Shown: positions 5,790 through 13,069 of the stretch, piece after piece | How the letters are laid out: the number at the start of each line of letters is the position of its first letter | Numbering within the stretch: the first letter of the stretch is position 1 | Source: a virus | Virus record (IMG/VR): IMGVR_UViG_3300007504_000075 | Span: 1-21,813 of that record | Length of the DNA stretch: 21,813 bases | Direction: 5' to 3' (one strand) | Notes under the pieces: model-generated | The model's database searches: none | Told to the model about the DNA's origin: nothing | What the model saw: only the letters and a program-made list of their open reading frames with translations | Translations under genes and position numbers: made by a program

Positions 5790-7230
5790 CCTGCGGGGCC
5801 AGGCGGCCCTCGCTGTCGGTGCACACCCGCTGACCAGGGCCCGGCTGTGGCACCGAGAGCCGCCGCAGACCAGCCAGCGGCGGGCAGCCCAGGCGGTGCT
5901 CGGACCAGGCATCCTGATAGGCATCGTCCTGGGAGGGAACCGCTCGGGGAAGACGGAGGAGGGCGCGCAGATAGCCGTGGCGTCCGCCGAGGGGAAGCAG
6001 AGCCTGGCGGTGCAGATATGGGCGAGGCTCAACCGCCTCGACATCAGCGAGCTGCCAGATGGGCCCGGCCGCGTGTGCTGCTCGTCGCTGACCGGCAACG
6101 ACAGCATTCGGGTGCAGCGCAAGAAGGTGGAGAAGTACCTGCCGCCGGGCACGAAGTGGAAGAACCAGCAGGGGCACGGTGAGGCGTCGGCCCACCTGCC
6201 GGGCGGCGGGCTGTTGCTGTTCAAGTCCAACGACCAGGGCCGGCGAGCCTTCCAGGGCGACAACTGGGACCTGTTCTGGGCCGACGAGGAGCACGACGAG
6301 GCCGTGGTGGACGAGGCCCGCATGCGCCTCGTGGATCGGTCTGGCCGGGCGCTCTTCACTATGACCCCACTCAAGGGGCAGACCTGGGTGTGGGAGCGCT
6401 TCGTAGACAAGCCCGAGTCCGGCTCGGTGGTCTACGCCCTGCACTCCGCCGATAACCCGCACATCCCCAGGGAGTACATGGAGGCGCTGTTGTCGAAGTA
6501 CGGCAGCCGCCAGCGCGCGGCGCGAAGCCGCGGTGAATTCGTGGCACTGGAGGGGCTGGTGTATCCGGACTGGCGCCGGGACATCCACGTCATCAGCCCG
6601 TTCGACATCCCGCAGAGCTGGGACCGCTACCAGGCGATCGACTTCGGGTACACCAACCCGACGGCGGTGCTCTGGGGCGCGCTGGATCCAGATGGGCGCC
6701 TGTTCATCTACCGGGAGCACTATCGGGCGCGCTGGCTCATCGGGCAGCACGCGGAGGCCATCATGGAGGCCGAGGCGTGCCCGCGCTGCTGGGACGCCGA
6801 CGGCTTCGGGCCGATGGAGAAGGCCGAGAGCTGGTGGGAAGGGGCTGCTGAGCGCGCCGAGAAGTGCCCCGCCTGCAAGGGCTCAGACTGGCCGGGCCGG
6901 CGAGAGCCAGAGCCCGAGGTGCGGTGGGCTGACCCTGAGAACGTGGAAAACCGGCGAACGCTGCATCAGGACTACGACCTCCACACGCAGATGGCGATCA
7001 AGGACGTGCTGCCAGGCATCGAGGCGGTGGCCGGACGGCTGGTGGCGCAGGGCGACGGACGGCCAAGGCTGTACGTGTTCCGGTCGTGCCCGAAGCTCAT
7101 CAGGGAGATCGGGAACTACCGGTGGAAGCAGAGGACGGCGGACGGTAAGCCGAAGCCGATCAAGCAGGATGACCACGCGGTCGATGCGCTCCGGTACATG
7201 GTGTTCGGGCTGCAGCGATTGGGGGTGTAG
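5773..7230 (+). CDS. terL: Terminase large subunit (packaging ATPase/nuclease)
   Basis: A 485-residue packaging motor. Walker A is GGNRSGKT (54-61). Walker B is WDLFWADEEHDE (165-176), with the catalytic Glu after D171. The coupling motif is TMTP (196-199). The RNase H-like nuclease carries D290 (AIDFGYTNP), D387 (WADPEN) and D471 within QDDHAVDALRY. It pumps DNA into the prohead and cuts the concatemer. Between nuclease motifs I and II are two CxxC pairs (C336/C339 and C365/C368) that look like a zinc ribbon insertion. The start is GTG with GGAG 7 bases upstream, overlapping the small subunit by 17 bases. Length is usual for the family. The module boundary after it contains a new promoter. 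Confidence 0.95.
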   Translation: MRPPSSLRGQAALAVGAHPLTRARLWHREPPQTSQRRAAQAVLGPGILIGIVLGGNRSGKTEEGAQIAVASAEGKQSLAVQIWARLNRLDISELPDGPGRVCCSSLTGNDSIRVQRKKVEKYLPPGTKWKNQQGHGEASAHLPGGGLLLFKSNDQGRRAFQGDNWDLFWADEEHDEAVVDEARMRLVDRSGRALFTMTPLKGQTWVWERFVDKPESGSVVYALHSADNPHIPREYMEALLSKYGSRQRAARSRGEFVALEGLVYPDWRRDIHVISPFDIPQSWDRYQAIDFGYTNPTAVLWGALDPDGRLFIYREHYRARWLIGQHAEAIMEAEACPRCWDADGFGPMEKAESWWEGAAERAEKCPACKGSDWPGRREPEPEVRWADPENVENRRTLHQDYDLHTQMAIKDVLPGIEAVAGRLVAQGDGRPRLYVFRSCPKLIREIGNYRWKQRTADGKPKPIKQDDHAVDALRYMVFGLQRLGV

Positions 7231-7251
7231 TGGGACTCAGGGTGGTCGATA

Positions 7252-7281
7252 TCTACAATTCGTAGCGGCCTGCGTTATCAT
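7252..7281 (+). promoter_or_regulatory. Putative promoter for the portal gene, leaderless layout
   Basis: TCTACA (7252-7257), an 18-base spacer and TATCAT (7276-7281, five of six consensus bases) precede the portal ATG at 7288 by exactly 6 bases. No Shine-Dalgarno lies upstream of the portal ATG. This repeats the layout of the first promoter in the window. The 57-base gap here is one of the few real intergenic spaces. The -35 box is weaker than the -10 box. Confidence 0.5.
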
Positions 7282-7287
7282 CGGGCC

Positions 7288-8697
7288 ATGAGCACCGCTC
7301 TCACTGTCCGCCCGTCCCTGTTCGTCCGCATGGTCCGCGCCACGCCCCTACTGCGTGCGCTGATCCCTGTGGAGAACCCGCAGGAGCACATCGCAGGCTC
7401 GGACTACGTGAGCACGGGCCCGATGGGGACTGCGCCTTCGTTCAGCGTCGCGCGGTCTATGTCTGCCTACGGGGCCTTCCCGTGGGTGGTGGCGTGCGTC
7501 GAGGCGCTGTGCACCGACCTGGGTGGCCTGCCGCTGCGGGTGAAGGTGGGCGGCGAGCGGCAGGACAACCACCCCGTGCTCGACCTGATGGCGCGCCCGT
7601 CAGAGCGGACGAGCGGGCTGGTGTTCATGCACCAGTGGATCACCGACCTGTCGCTGACGGGCTGGGCTCCGTGCCTGGTGCTGGTGGACCACCGGGGCGA
7701 CCCGGCGTCTGTGGTGCGGCTGCACCCCCAGCGCACGACCATCAAGCCGACGCCCGCCGGCGAGCCCGACGTCTACGTCTACAACCACGGCGGCGGCGAG
7801 CCCCAGCCGTACCGCTACGATGACGTGCTGTGCCCGCGCCGCCCCAGCTGGGAGGACGACCCGAGCAGCGTGTACGGGCAGGGCGCGATCCGGGCGCTGA
7901 ACGAGACTCTGACCGCTGACCTGGCGTTCCAGAAGCTCACGGCTCAAGCTGCGCGCCACGGGCGACCCGCTGCGGTGGTCAAGCCCGCCGTCGGGCCGGA
8001 CAAGGCGGTGACCACCTGGAATCCGAAGAAGGTCAAGGAGGTCAAGCGCGCCGTGGAAAAGGCCGCAGGCGACAGCCACGGCGGCATCATGGTGCTCAAC
8101 GCCCTGCTCGACATCGAGACCCTGGGCTGGAGTCCTCGCGACATGGAGGCCCCGAAGCAGGCTGAGCTCTCCCGCGAGACCATCCTGGCCGCCTTCCACG
8201 TTCCACCCTCCCGCGTCGGGCTGCCCACGGCGAACTACGCCACGCAGGCGCAGCAGATGAAGACCTACTGGGAGCACCTACAGGGGCTGGCCGCGCTGAT
8301 CGCTGGGGAGCTGACCCGCCTGGCGCGCCGCTGGGATCCGTCGGCGGTGGTCTACTTCGACTTCTCCGGCGTCGAGGCGCTCCAGGCGCAGCGGTCTGAG
8401 CGCCTCCAGCGCGTGCAGCTCCACACCTTCAACGGCTTGAGCGCCGCCGACGCCTACCGCGCTGAGGGCTTCGATGAGCTCGCCGACAAGGTCCGCGACG
8501 ACGTGGACGAGAAGCAGGACGCCGCGCGCGGCCTGGCGCTGGACATCCTCCGCAGCGGTGAGCCCCTGGACGACACCATGCGGCATGAGCTGATCGCTGC
8601 GCTGGACGGCGGGTGGCAGGAGCGCGGGCTGCGGCTGGTCGAAGGTGGCAAGCGCGAGCCGGTGGCCGACATGGGCTGGCTCGCACCGGGGGCGTGA
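7288..8697 (+). CDS. Portal protein (HK97-type)
   Basis: A 469-residue protein of the Phage_portal (PF04860) type. It forms the dodecameric DNA entry ring at the capsid vertex and docks the terminase. Recognisable portions are AYGAFPWVVACVEALCTDLGGLPLRV (shortened here; about 60-86, the helix after the clip region start), DNHPVLDLMARPSE (about 92-105), the beta-rich wing, and ETILAAFHVPPSRVGL (about 296-311), which is highly typical of HK97 portals, followed by the QQMKTYWEHLQGL helix. The C-terminus has a charged helical crown. The ATG is chosen by the -10 box 6 bases upstream; there is no SD. The following minor head gene begins in a TGATG overlap. Gene order terminase-portal-head protein agrees. 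Confidence 0.92.
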   Translation: MSTALTVRPSLFVRMVRATPLLRALIPVENPQEHIAGSDYVSTGPMGTAPSFSVARSMSAYGAFPWVVACVEALCTDLGGLPLRVKVGGERQDNHPVLDLMARPSERTSGLVFMHQWITDLSLTGWAPCLVLVDHRGDPASVVRLHPQRTTIKPTPAGEPDVYVYNHGGGEPQPYRYDDVLCPRRPSWEDDPSSVYGQGAIRALNETLTADLAFQKLTAQAARHGRPAAVVKPAVGPDKAVTTWNPKKVKEVKRAVEKAAGDSHGGIMVLNALLDIETLGWSPRDMEAPKQAELSRETILAAFHVPPSRVGLPTANYATQAQQMKTYWEHLQGLAALIAGELTRLARRWDPSAVVYFDFSGVEALQAQRSERLQRVQLHTFNGLSAADAYRAEGFDELADKVRDDVDEKQDAARGLALDILRSGEPLDDTMRHELIAALDGGWQERGLRLVEGGKREPVADMGWLAPGA

Positions 8698-9518
8698 TGC
8701 TGGCTGTCGGCCGCAAGTCGAGCCTGTTGGTGCGGGCACTGCCGACTACCGAGCGGGGGCGCGCCGCGCTGTGGCGCGCGTTCATCAGGACGAAGCACGC
8801 CCCGTCGGAGCTGAAGCTGGCGATCGCCTGTCGGCGCTACCTGCGCGACGCCCGCCAGCGGTACGCCGATCGGCTCGAGCGCATCTTGGATGGAGGCGAG
8901 GGTAAGGCGATCCGCCGGAACCTGTCTTTGATGGAGTGGTCCGAGCTGTTCGCCACGGTGTTCGAGGACGCAGCCATGGGTAGCGCGTCGTCGCCCAGCA
9001 TCGGCCGCGCGATGGCTCGAGCCTTCCGGTGGGCGATCCGTGAGGTGGGGGCCGCGTCGAAGTGGAGCCCCACGCTGTCGCCGCTCGACCAACAGGTAGG
9101 CGAGCTCGTCACCCGCGTCGGGCAGACCACGCGCGCCCAGGTGCGCCGCATCGTCACTGACGGCTTGGAGAACGGGGCCACGATCGCCGAGATTCAGGAG
9201 GGGCTGATGGAGTCCCCAGCATTCGGCCCATCGCGAGCCCTCATGATCGCCCGCACCGAGACGACCCGCGCGGTGTCCGGCGGTACCGACTTTGCGCTGC
9301 AGGCCGCCGCCGAAGAGGGGATCATCGTCAAGCGCCAGTGGTTGTCGGCCCGCGACGCTGCGGTTCGTGAGAGCCATCGGGAGATGGACGGTCAGGAGGT
9401 CGCCGTCGGTGAGCGGTTCGTCTCACCGTCTGGTCGCAAGGCCACCCACCCCGGGGGGTTCGGTATCCCCAGCGAGGACATCAACTGCCGGTGCACCGTG
9501 CTGCCGGTTGTGGACTGA
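8697..9518 (+). CDS. Minor head protein, SPP1 gp7 / Mu F-like
   Basis: A 273-residue protein with the C-terminal signature of the phage Mu F / SPP1 gp7 family (PF04233): RTETTRAVSGG (186-196), WLSARDAAVRESHREMDG (about 215-232) with H227 and D231-G232, HPGG (251-254), and the closing INCRC (262-266). These proteins sit inside the head near the portal and travel with the DNA in relatives. The N-terminal 120 residues are basic and helical. The ATG at 8697 shares a base with the portal stop; a GTG one codon upstream is an alternative. A short gap with GAGGAGAGA leads to the protease gene. Confidence is high from the terminal motif. Confidence 0.88.
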   Translation: MLAVGRKSSLLVRALPTTERGRAALWRAFIRTKHAPSELKLAIACRRYLRDARQRYADRLERILDGGEGKAIRRNLSLMEWSELFATVFEDAAMGSASSPSIGRAMARAFRWAIREVGAASKWSPTLSPLDQQVGELVTRVGQTTRAQVRRIVTDGLENGATIAEIQEGLMESPAFGPSRALMIARTETTRAVSGGTDFALQAAAEEGIIVKRQWLSARDAAVRESHREMDGQEVAVGERFVSPSGRKATHPGGFGIPSEDINCRCTVLPVVD

Positions 9519-9528
9519 GGAGAGAGTC

Positions 9529-10329
9529 ATGTACGCACAGCTCATCGGGACCCCGGGTGACACCCTGCTCGCGCTGGTTCGCCATGCCGACATCGGCCAG
9601 GACCGCGAGGTCGAGCGCCTACAGGCAGAGTCCGGCGCTGACGCTGGGGCCGTTCGTGCGCTGCTGGAAGGGGAGCACCTCCCTACCACTGGCGACGCTG
9701 ACGTGCTCGACGCCATCGCCCGCGCCGCAGGCATCGCGCCACAGGCGCTGGGGTACCAGGCCGCCATGACGCGAGCCGCTGATGGTGAGCAGGCCGAAGG
9801 CGGGATGCGGTTCGTGATGAGCACAGCCAGTTCCGACCGCTACAAGGACATCCTGCTCCAAAACTGGGATGTCACGAACTTCATGAAGGCGCCAGTCTGC
9901 CCCTGGATGCACAACTACTGGGGCCTACCGGTGGGGAAGTGGACGGACGTGGCGGTCAGCGGGGCCGGCGAGAGTCGCTCTCTCAAAGGAACCCTCATCT
10001 TTGATGACGACCCCGAGCACGAATTCGCACAGAAGGTGGCGAGCCAATACCGCCGCGGCTTCCTGGGGGCGGTCTCGGTCGGCTTCCTGCCAGGCAAGTA
10101 CACCCGGCGCTACTCGCTGGACGAGGATGATCCGCTGTTCAGCAAGCGCGGCACGATCTTCGATGACCTCGTCCTGCTGGAAGCATCCGCGGTGACGGTG
10201 CCCGGCAACGGTGAAGCGGTGGCGATCGGCCGCTCGATGCTGGGTGTCCGGCACTCCGCGCCCCCCGTGCCGCCCCTCGACATGAGCTGGCTGCAGGCTC
10301 CGGAGGAGGAGCGCGCCTGGCTCTGGTGA
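9529..10329 (+). CDS. HK97-family prohead protease with N-terminal extension
   Basis: A 266-residue maturation protease. Residues about 93-250 match the HK97 prohead protease (PF04586) layout: MRFVMSTASSDRYKDIL (93-109), H128 in WMHNYWGLPVGKW, and S183 in GAVSVGFLPGKY as the likely His/Ser catalytic pair, then LLEASAVTVPGN. It trims the capsid N-terminal delta domain and itself during head assembly. The first about 90 residues are extra. Their end (ALLEGEHLPTTGDADVLDA, then IARAAGI) looks like the back half of an XRE helix-turn-helix. The ATG at 9529 has GAGGAGAG about 5 bases upstream; the open frame further upstream is a shadow. It is followed by the capsid promoter region. Confidence 0.87.
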   Translation: MYAQLIGTPGDTLLALVRHADIGQDREVERLQAESGADAGAVRALLEGEHLPTTGDADVLDAIARAAGIAPQALGYQAAMTRAADGEQAEGGMRFVMSTASSDRYKDILLQNWDVTNFMKAPVCPWMHNYWGLPVGKWTDVAVSGAGESRSLKGTLIFDDDPEHEFAQKVASQYRRGFLGAVSVGFLPGKYTRRYSLDEDDPLFSKRGTIFDDLVLLEASAVTVPGNGEAVAIGRSMLGVRHSAPPVPPLDMSWLQAPEEERAWLW

Positions 10330-10370
10330 CACTCTGTCGTCACTGAAGCCTGTTGACGACATTCTGTCAA
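10326..10370. promoter_or_regulatory. Two operator-like inverted repeats before the capsid gene
   Basis: GTGAC-8-GTCAC (10326-10343) and TTGAC-8-GTCAA (10353-10370) share the same 5-8-5 arrangement and are 27 bases apart. Within them ACACTCTGTC (10329-10338) and ACATTCTGTC (10359-10368) match at nine of ten bases. The second element covers the -35 box of the capsid promoter. This looks like paired binding sites for a dimeric regulator. The first overlaps the protease stop codon. No T-run follows, so these are not standard terminators. Confidence 0.5.
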
Positions 10371-10381
10371 TCGTGTATGCC
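10353..10381 (+). promoter_or_regulatory. Sigma70-like promoter for the major capsid gene
   Basis: TTGACG (10353-10358), 17 bases and TATGCC (10376-10381) lie in a 90-base intergenic gap. Transcription would start near 10388, leaving a leader of about 30 bases with GAGG (10408-10411) before the ATG at 10420. An extra strong promoter for the capsid gene fits its need for hundreds of copies per virion. The -10 box is only a partial match. Confidence 0.5.
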
Positions 10382-10419
10382 TCTACTGTGAGTCGTGAGA
10401 CCCGTATGAGGTGAAGGCC

Positions 10420-11967
10420 ATGGACGAAGATCAGATCCAGCCCATCGTTGCCGGGGACACCCAGGCGCAGATGCAGGATAAGGTAAACAAGGCCATCGCC
10501 GAGATCAACGACGCGCGGCAGCGCATCAAGGAGCTGGGCGACAGCAAGGCAGAGCTCAAGAAGCTCGCTGAGCGCTCTGCTGAAGAGCTTCGCGCCATCC
10601 GCGAAAGCAACGCTCTGACCGGCCGCGCGCCCAGCGGCTCCGAGTCAGAGATGGTCGGCATGTACAGCACGAAGGCTGCCGACGGTACGCCCACCGTGCG
10701 GATGTACAGCGGCGAGGTGCGCGCCCAGGACGGCGGCGGGTGGGAGTCTGGCCTGCTGGATGACACCACCGATCATGGCGCCTGGCACTCCGCGGTGAAG
10801 GGCGCGGCCTCCGACTGCGCGTTCGTCGCCCTGGTTCGCAGCCGCGACCCCCGCGACGTCCGCGACCCCCGCATCGTCCGCGCGCTGGCTCCCAGGTCGG
10901 TGGCCCGGCTCAACCGGCTGCTCAAGGCGGCACCGGACGGCATCAAGCAGCGCATCTTCAACTCGGTGGACGGCTCCGGTGGGGAGTTCATCCCCACAGA
11001 GGTGCGGCTGCCGGAGCTGATCGTCGCGCTGGAGCTAAAGCTGTCGCGCGGCTTCACCAACCTCTTCCGCTCTGCCGGGATGTCTTCGAAGACCGTGGTG
11101 AACCCCCTGCTCCAGGCGGGCGGATTGACGGCGTACATCATGGGAGAGGCGCTCAACGACGACCCGGATCAGTTCCGCTCATCCCAGATGAGCACCTCCG
11201 ACCGGTCACGCACCGCGGTGAGGTACGGCACCCGCACCGTCATCGACTCGGACGCCGACGAGGACTCCCTCATCGACTCCAAGGCGACGGTGATAGCTCG
11301 GGCCGCTGGAGCCATGGCGATCGCTCGTGAGAACGCGACTATCAACGGCGACACTGCGGCGACCCACGGGGATACCGGTATCACCAGTTGGAACCCCCGG
11401 GGGGTACTGGCCTCCGGCGGGCTGGGCTCTGGGGTGGACTGCCGCCGCGCCTGGATCGGCCTCCGGCACCGCGCCATGGACATCGGCGCCACCGCACAGC
11501 TCGACCTGAGCGACTCGCTCACCTACGCGAAGATCCTCCAGATGCGCGGGATGCTCGCGCCCGCCCAGGGGATGGACGGCGATCTCATCCTGGCCATCTC
11601 GTGGGATGAGTACATCAGCGACCTGCTCAACATCGACCAGGTGGCCACGGTCGACAAGTACGGCCCGAACGCGGCCGTGGTGACCGGCGAGGTCGCGCGC
11701 GTCGCCGGCCTCCGGGTGGTGACCCCGTTCCTGCTGACCAGCGACACGAACGCGACCGGTATCTTTGACAACGCGACGACCACCCAGGGTCAGACCCTGA
11801 CGTTCAACCGGAACCAGTTCGAGTACGGCGTCCGGCGCGGATTCATGGCTGAAGCCGACAAGGACATCACCCGCGGCATCCACAACCTCGTGGCGTCTCG
11901 TCGGGAGATATTCTGGACGCTGGACCCCGCCACCACGGTGAACGTGGTCCACGGCTACAACCTCTGA
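10420..11967 (+). CDS. Major capsid protein (HK97 fold)
   Basis: A 515-residue capsid protein. Residues about 14-62 form a charged coiled coil (QAQMQDKVNKAIAEIN, KELGDSKAELKK) typical of the delta domain that acts as internal scaffold and is cut off by the prohead protease. The rest has HK97-like features: ELIVALELKLSRGFTNLFRSAG (about 200-220, shortened), the long helical region with ARAAGAMAIARENATINGD, RMRGMLAPAQGMDGDLILAIS-type strand near the end and the C-terminal GIHNLVASRREIFW. It is longer than HK97 gp5, so an insertion domain is possible. The ATG at 10420 has GAGG 8 bases upstream; the GTG at 10411 overlaps that SD and is less likely. An 18-base tandem duplication (10843-10878) codes for RDPRDV/RDPRIV. 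Confidence 0.85.
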   Translation: MDEDQIQPIVAGDTQAQMQDKVNKAIAEINDARQRIKELGDSKAELKKLAERSAEELRAIRESNALTGRAPSGSESEMVGMYSTKAADGTPTVRMYSGEVRAQDGGGWESGLLDDTTDHGAWHSAVKGAASDCAFVALVRSRDPRDVRDPRIVRALAPRSVARLNRLLKAAPDGIKQRIFNSVDGSGGEFIPTEVRLPELIVALELKLSRGFTNLFRSAGMSSKTVVNPLLQAGGLTAYIMGEALNDDPDQFRSSQMSTSDRSRTAVRYGTRTVIDSDADEDSLIDSKATVIARAAGAMAIARENATINGDTAATHGDTGITSWNPRGVLASGGLGSGVDCRRAWIGLRHRAMDIGATAQLDLSDSLTYAKILQMRGMLAPAQGMDGDLILAISWDEYISDLLNIDQVATVDKYGPNAAVVTGEVARVAGLRVVTPFLLTSDTNATGIFDNATTTQGQTLTFNRNQFEYGVRRGFMAEADKDITRGIHNLVASRREIFWTLDPATTVNVVHGYNL

Positions 11968-11977
11968 GGCTGTCACC

Positions 11978-12355
11978 ATGAGCATCGAGACCAGGTCCCT
12001 ACAACTGCCCGAGGCCATCGCCGCCACGAGCGTCAAGAGCGGGCTCACATGGAGCCGCGACGACTCCGCGATGATCTCCTCTGCCACGTTCTGCCCGACC
12101 GTGGACCTCACCGCGCACGACTCCAACTACGTTGATCTCTCCCTGGAGATCGCGGGCACCGAGGTGGCCTCCGAGCAGACCACCACCGGCGACACCGGCG
12201 ACCTCACCGAGGGTACCGAGATCACCCTGGCCCTGTCGGGGAGCCTGGAGATCCAGAGCGGCGACTACGTCGTCTTCAAGGCCACCAAAGCCGGATCTGG
12301 CGTGGTCGTCTCGGGCTCCTGTGAGCTCAAGCTCGAGCGCTACCGGGCGGCGTGA
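11978..12355 (+). CDS. Putative capsid decoration protein
   Basis: A 125-residue protein immediately after the capsid gene. It is rich in Ser, Thr, Gly and Val with alternating strand-like segments (YVDLSLEIAGTEVA, TEITLALSGSLEI, DYVVFKATKAGSGVVVSG), suggesting a small beta-sandwich. Position and composition fit a head decoration or cement protein that binds the expanded capsid surface. GAGG overlapping the capsid stop lies about 8 bases before the ATG. I recognise no named family, so the role is inferred from place and beta character. It could also be a neck protein. Confidence 0.5.
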   Translation: MSIETRSLQLPEAIAATSVKSGLTWSRDDSAMISSATFCPTVDLTAHDSNYVDLSLEIAGTEVASEQTTTGDTGDLTEGTEITLALSGSLEIQSGDYVVFKATKAGSGVVVSGSCELKLERYRAA

Positions 12356-12371
12356 TGGGGGAGGGGCGCTC

Positions 12372-12461
12372 ATGGCCGACAGCCATAGCTACAGCGCCCT
12401 CTGCTCCGTACGCGCACCGCGCGCTCTACGCCCAGCTCCGGAGGTGGTCATATGGCTCTGA
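12372..12461 (+). CDS. Possible 29-residue ORF with strong SD
   Basis: GGGGGAGGGG lies 5-14 bases upstream of an ATG that opens a 29-codon frame ending inside the start of the connector gene (stop at 12459-12461, connector ATG at 12452). It fills the only unexplained gap in this part of the head region. The peptide (MADSHSYSAL at its N-terminus, ending PEVVIWL) has no recognised function. It may be a translated leader coupling the connector gene, or non-coding. Confidence 0.35.
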   Translation: MADSHSYSALCSVRAPRALRPAPEVVIWL

Positions 12462-13069
12462 TGACTGCCGACGAGGTCCAGGTGTACCTGCCTGCCCTGG
12501 CGGGGGATGCCGAAGACACGACCCTCGACACGCTGATCGCGCGGTTCGATGCGCTGGCGGCCGAGCACCTGCGGTTCCCGGATGCGCCGGGTGGAGTGGT
12601 CGGCGCCTCGAGGACACTCGAGGACTCGACATACACCCTGTATATCGACGGTCCTGACTCCCAGGACCCGCGCATCCTCGACCTGGGTGTCTACCCGGTC
12701 GTCTCCATCACCAGCATCCACGCCGACGCGATCCGAGACTACGGCACCGATGCTCTGGTAGACTCCGGTGACTACACGCTGTTCGGCGCTGAAGGCCTGG
12801 TCGAGCTGACCAGCGCAGCAAGCAGCGCCTGGGCCACCGGGCCGCGGGCGAACAAGGCGGTGATCGTCGCCGGCTGGACCTCGATCCCGGCCGCCATTAA
12901 GCACGCCTGCGGACTGCAGGTGGCGGGCTGGTGGAAGAACCGGGGCACCGTCGGCGTGCGGTCAACATCGCAGCGCGGCACCTCGGTACAGCTCCGCGCC
13001 CTGTCGCTCCTGCCCAGCGTGCGCGAGGCCCTGCAGCCCTTCGTCCTGATGGGTGGCTGCTGTGCCTGA
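12452..13069 (+). CDS. Head-tail connector (gp6-like adaptor)
   Basis: A 205-residue protein resembling the HK97 gp6 / SPP1 gp15 adaptor group. It starts with a helical segment (TADEVQVYLPALAGDAEDTT, about 5-24; DTLIARFDALAAEHL, about 26-40), then strands with YPVVSITSI (about 81-89), SGDYTLFGAEGLVEL (about 104-118), and KAVIVAGWTSIPAAIKHAC (about 134-152) near the end, which is typical of the family pattern VxYxAGxxxxPxxIkxAc. It would form a ring beneath the portal. GGAGG lies 7 bases before the ATG at 12452; an in-frame ATG at 12461 is an alternative. It overlaps the next gene by about 8 bases. Confidence 0.72.
   Translation: MALMTADEVQVYLPALAGDAEDTTLDTLIARFDALAAEHLRFPDAPGGVVGASRTLEDSTYTLYIDGPDSQDPRILDLGVYPVVSITSIHADAIRDYGTDALVDSGDYTLFGAEGLVELTSAASSAWATGPRANKAVIVAGWTSIPAAIKHACGLQVAGWWKNRGTVGVRSTSQRGTSVQLRALSLLPSVREALQPFVLMGGCCA

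Noticed and set aside
4986-6410. 474-residue minus-strand open frame
   Set aside because: It runs against four + strand genes including the clear terminase; composition is Ser/Pro/Arg/Ala-rich without motifs.
5716-6750. 344-residue minus-strand open frame
   Set aside because: Antisense shadow of the terminase large subunit.
7254-7259. TACAAT as a -10 box for the portal gene
   Set aside because: No acceptable -35 box at 16-18 bases upstream; TATCAT at 7276-7281 has better spacing to TCTACA and to the ATG.
8454-9377. 307-residue minus-strand open frame
   Set aside because: Antisense shadow of portal and minor head genes; those have clear family motifs.
10326-10370. Intrinsic terminator after the protease gene
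   Set aside because: The inverted repeats have only 5-base stems and no T-run follows.
11206-12126. 306-residue minus-strand open frame
   Set aside because: Antisense to the capsid gene; no SD or domain.
12607-12630. Repeated CTCGAGGAC in the connector gene
   Set aside because: Two short copies explained by codon choice for SRTLEDST; no wider structure.
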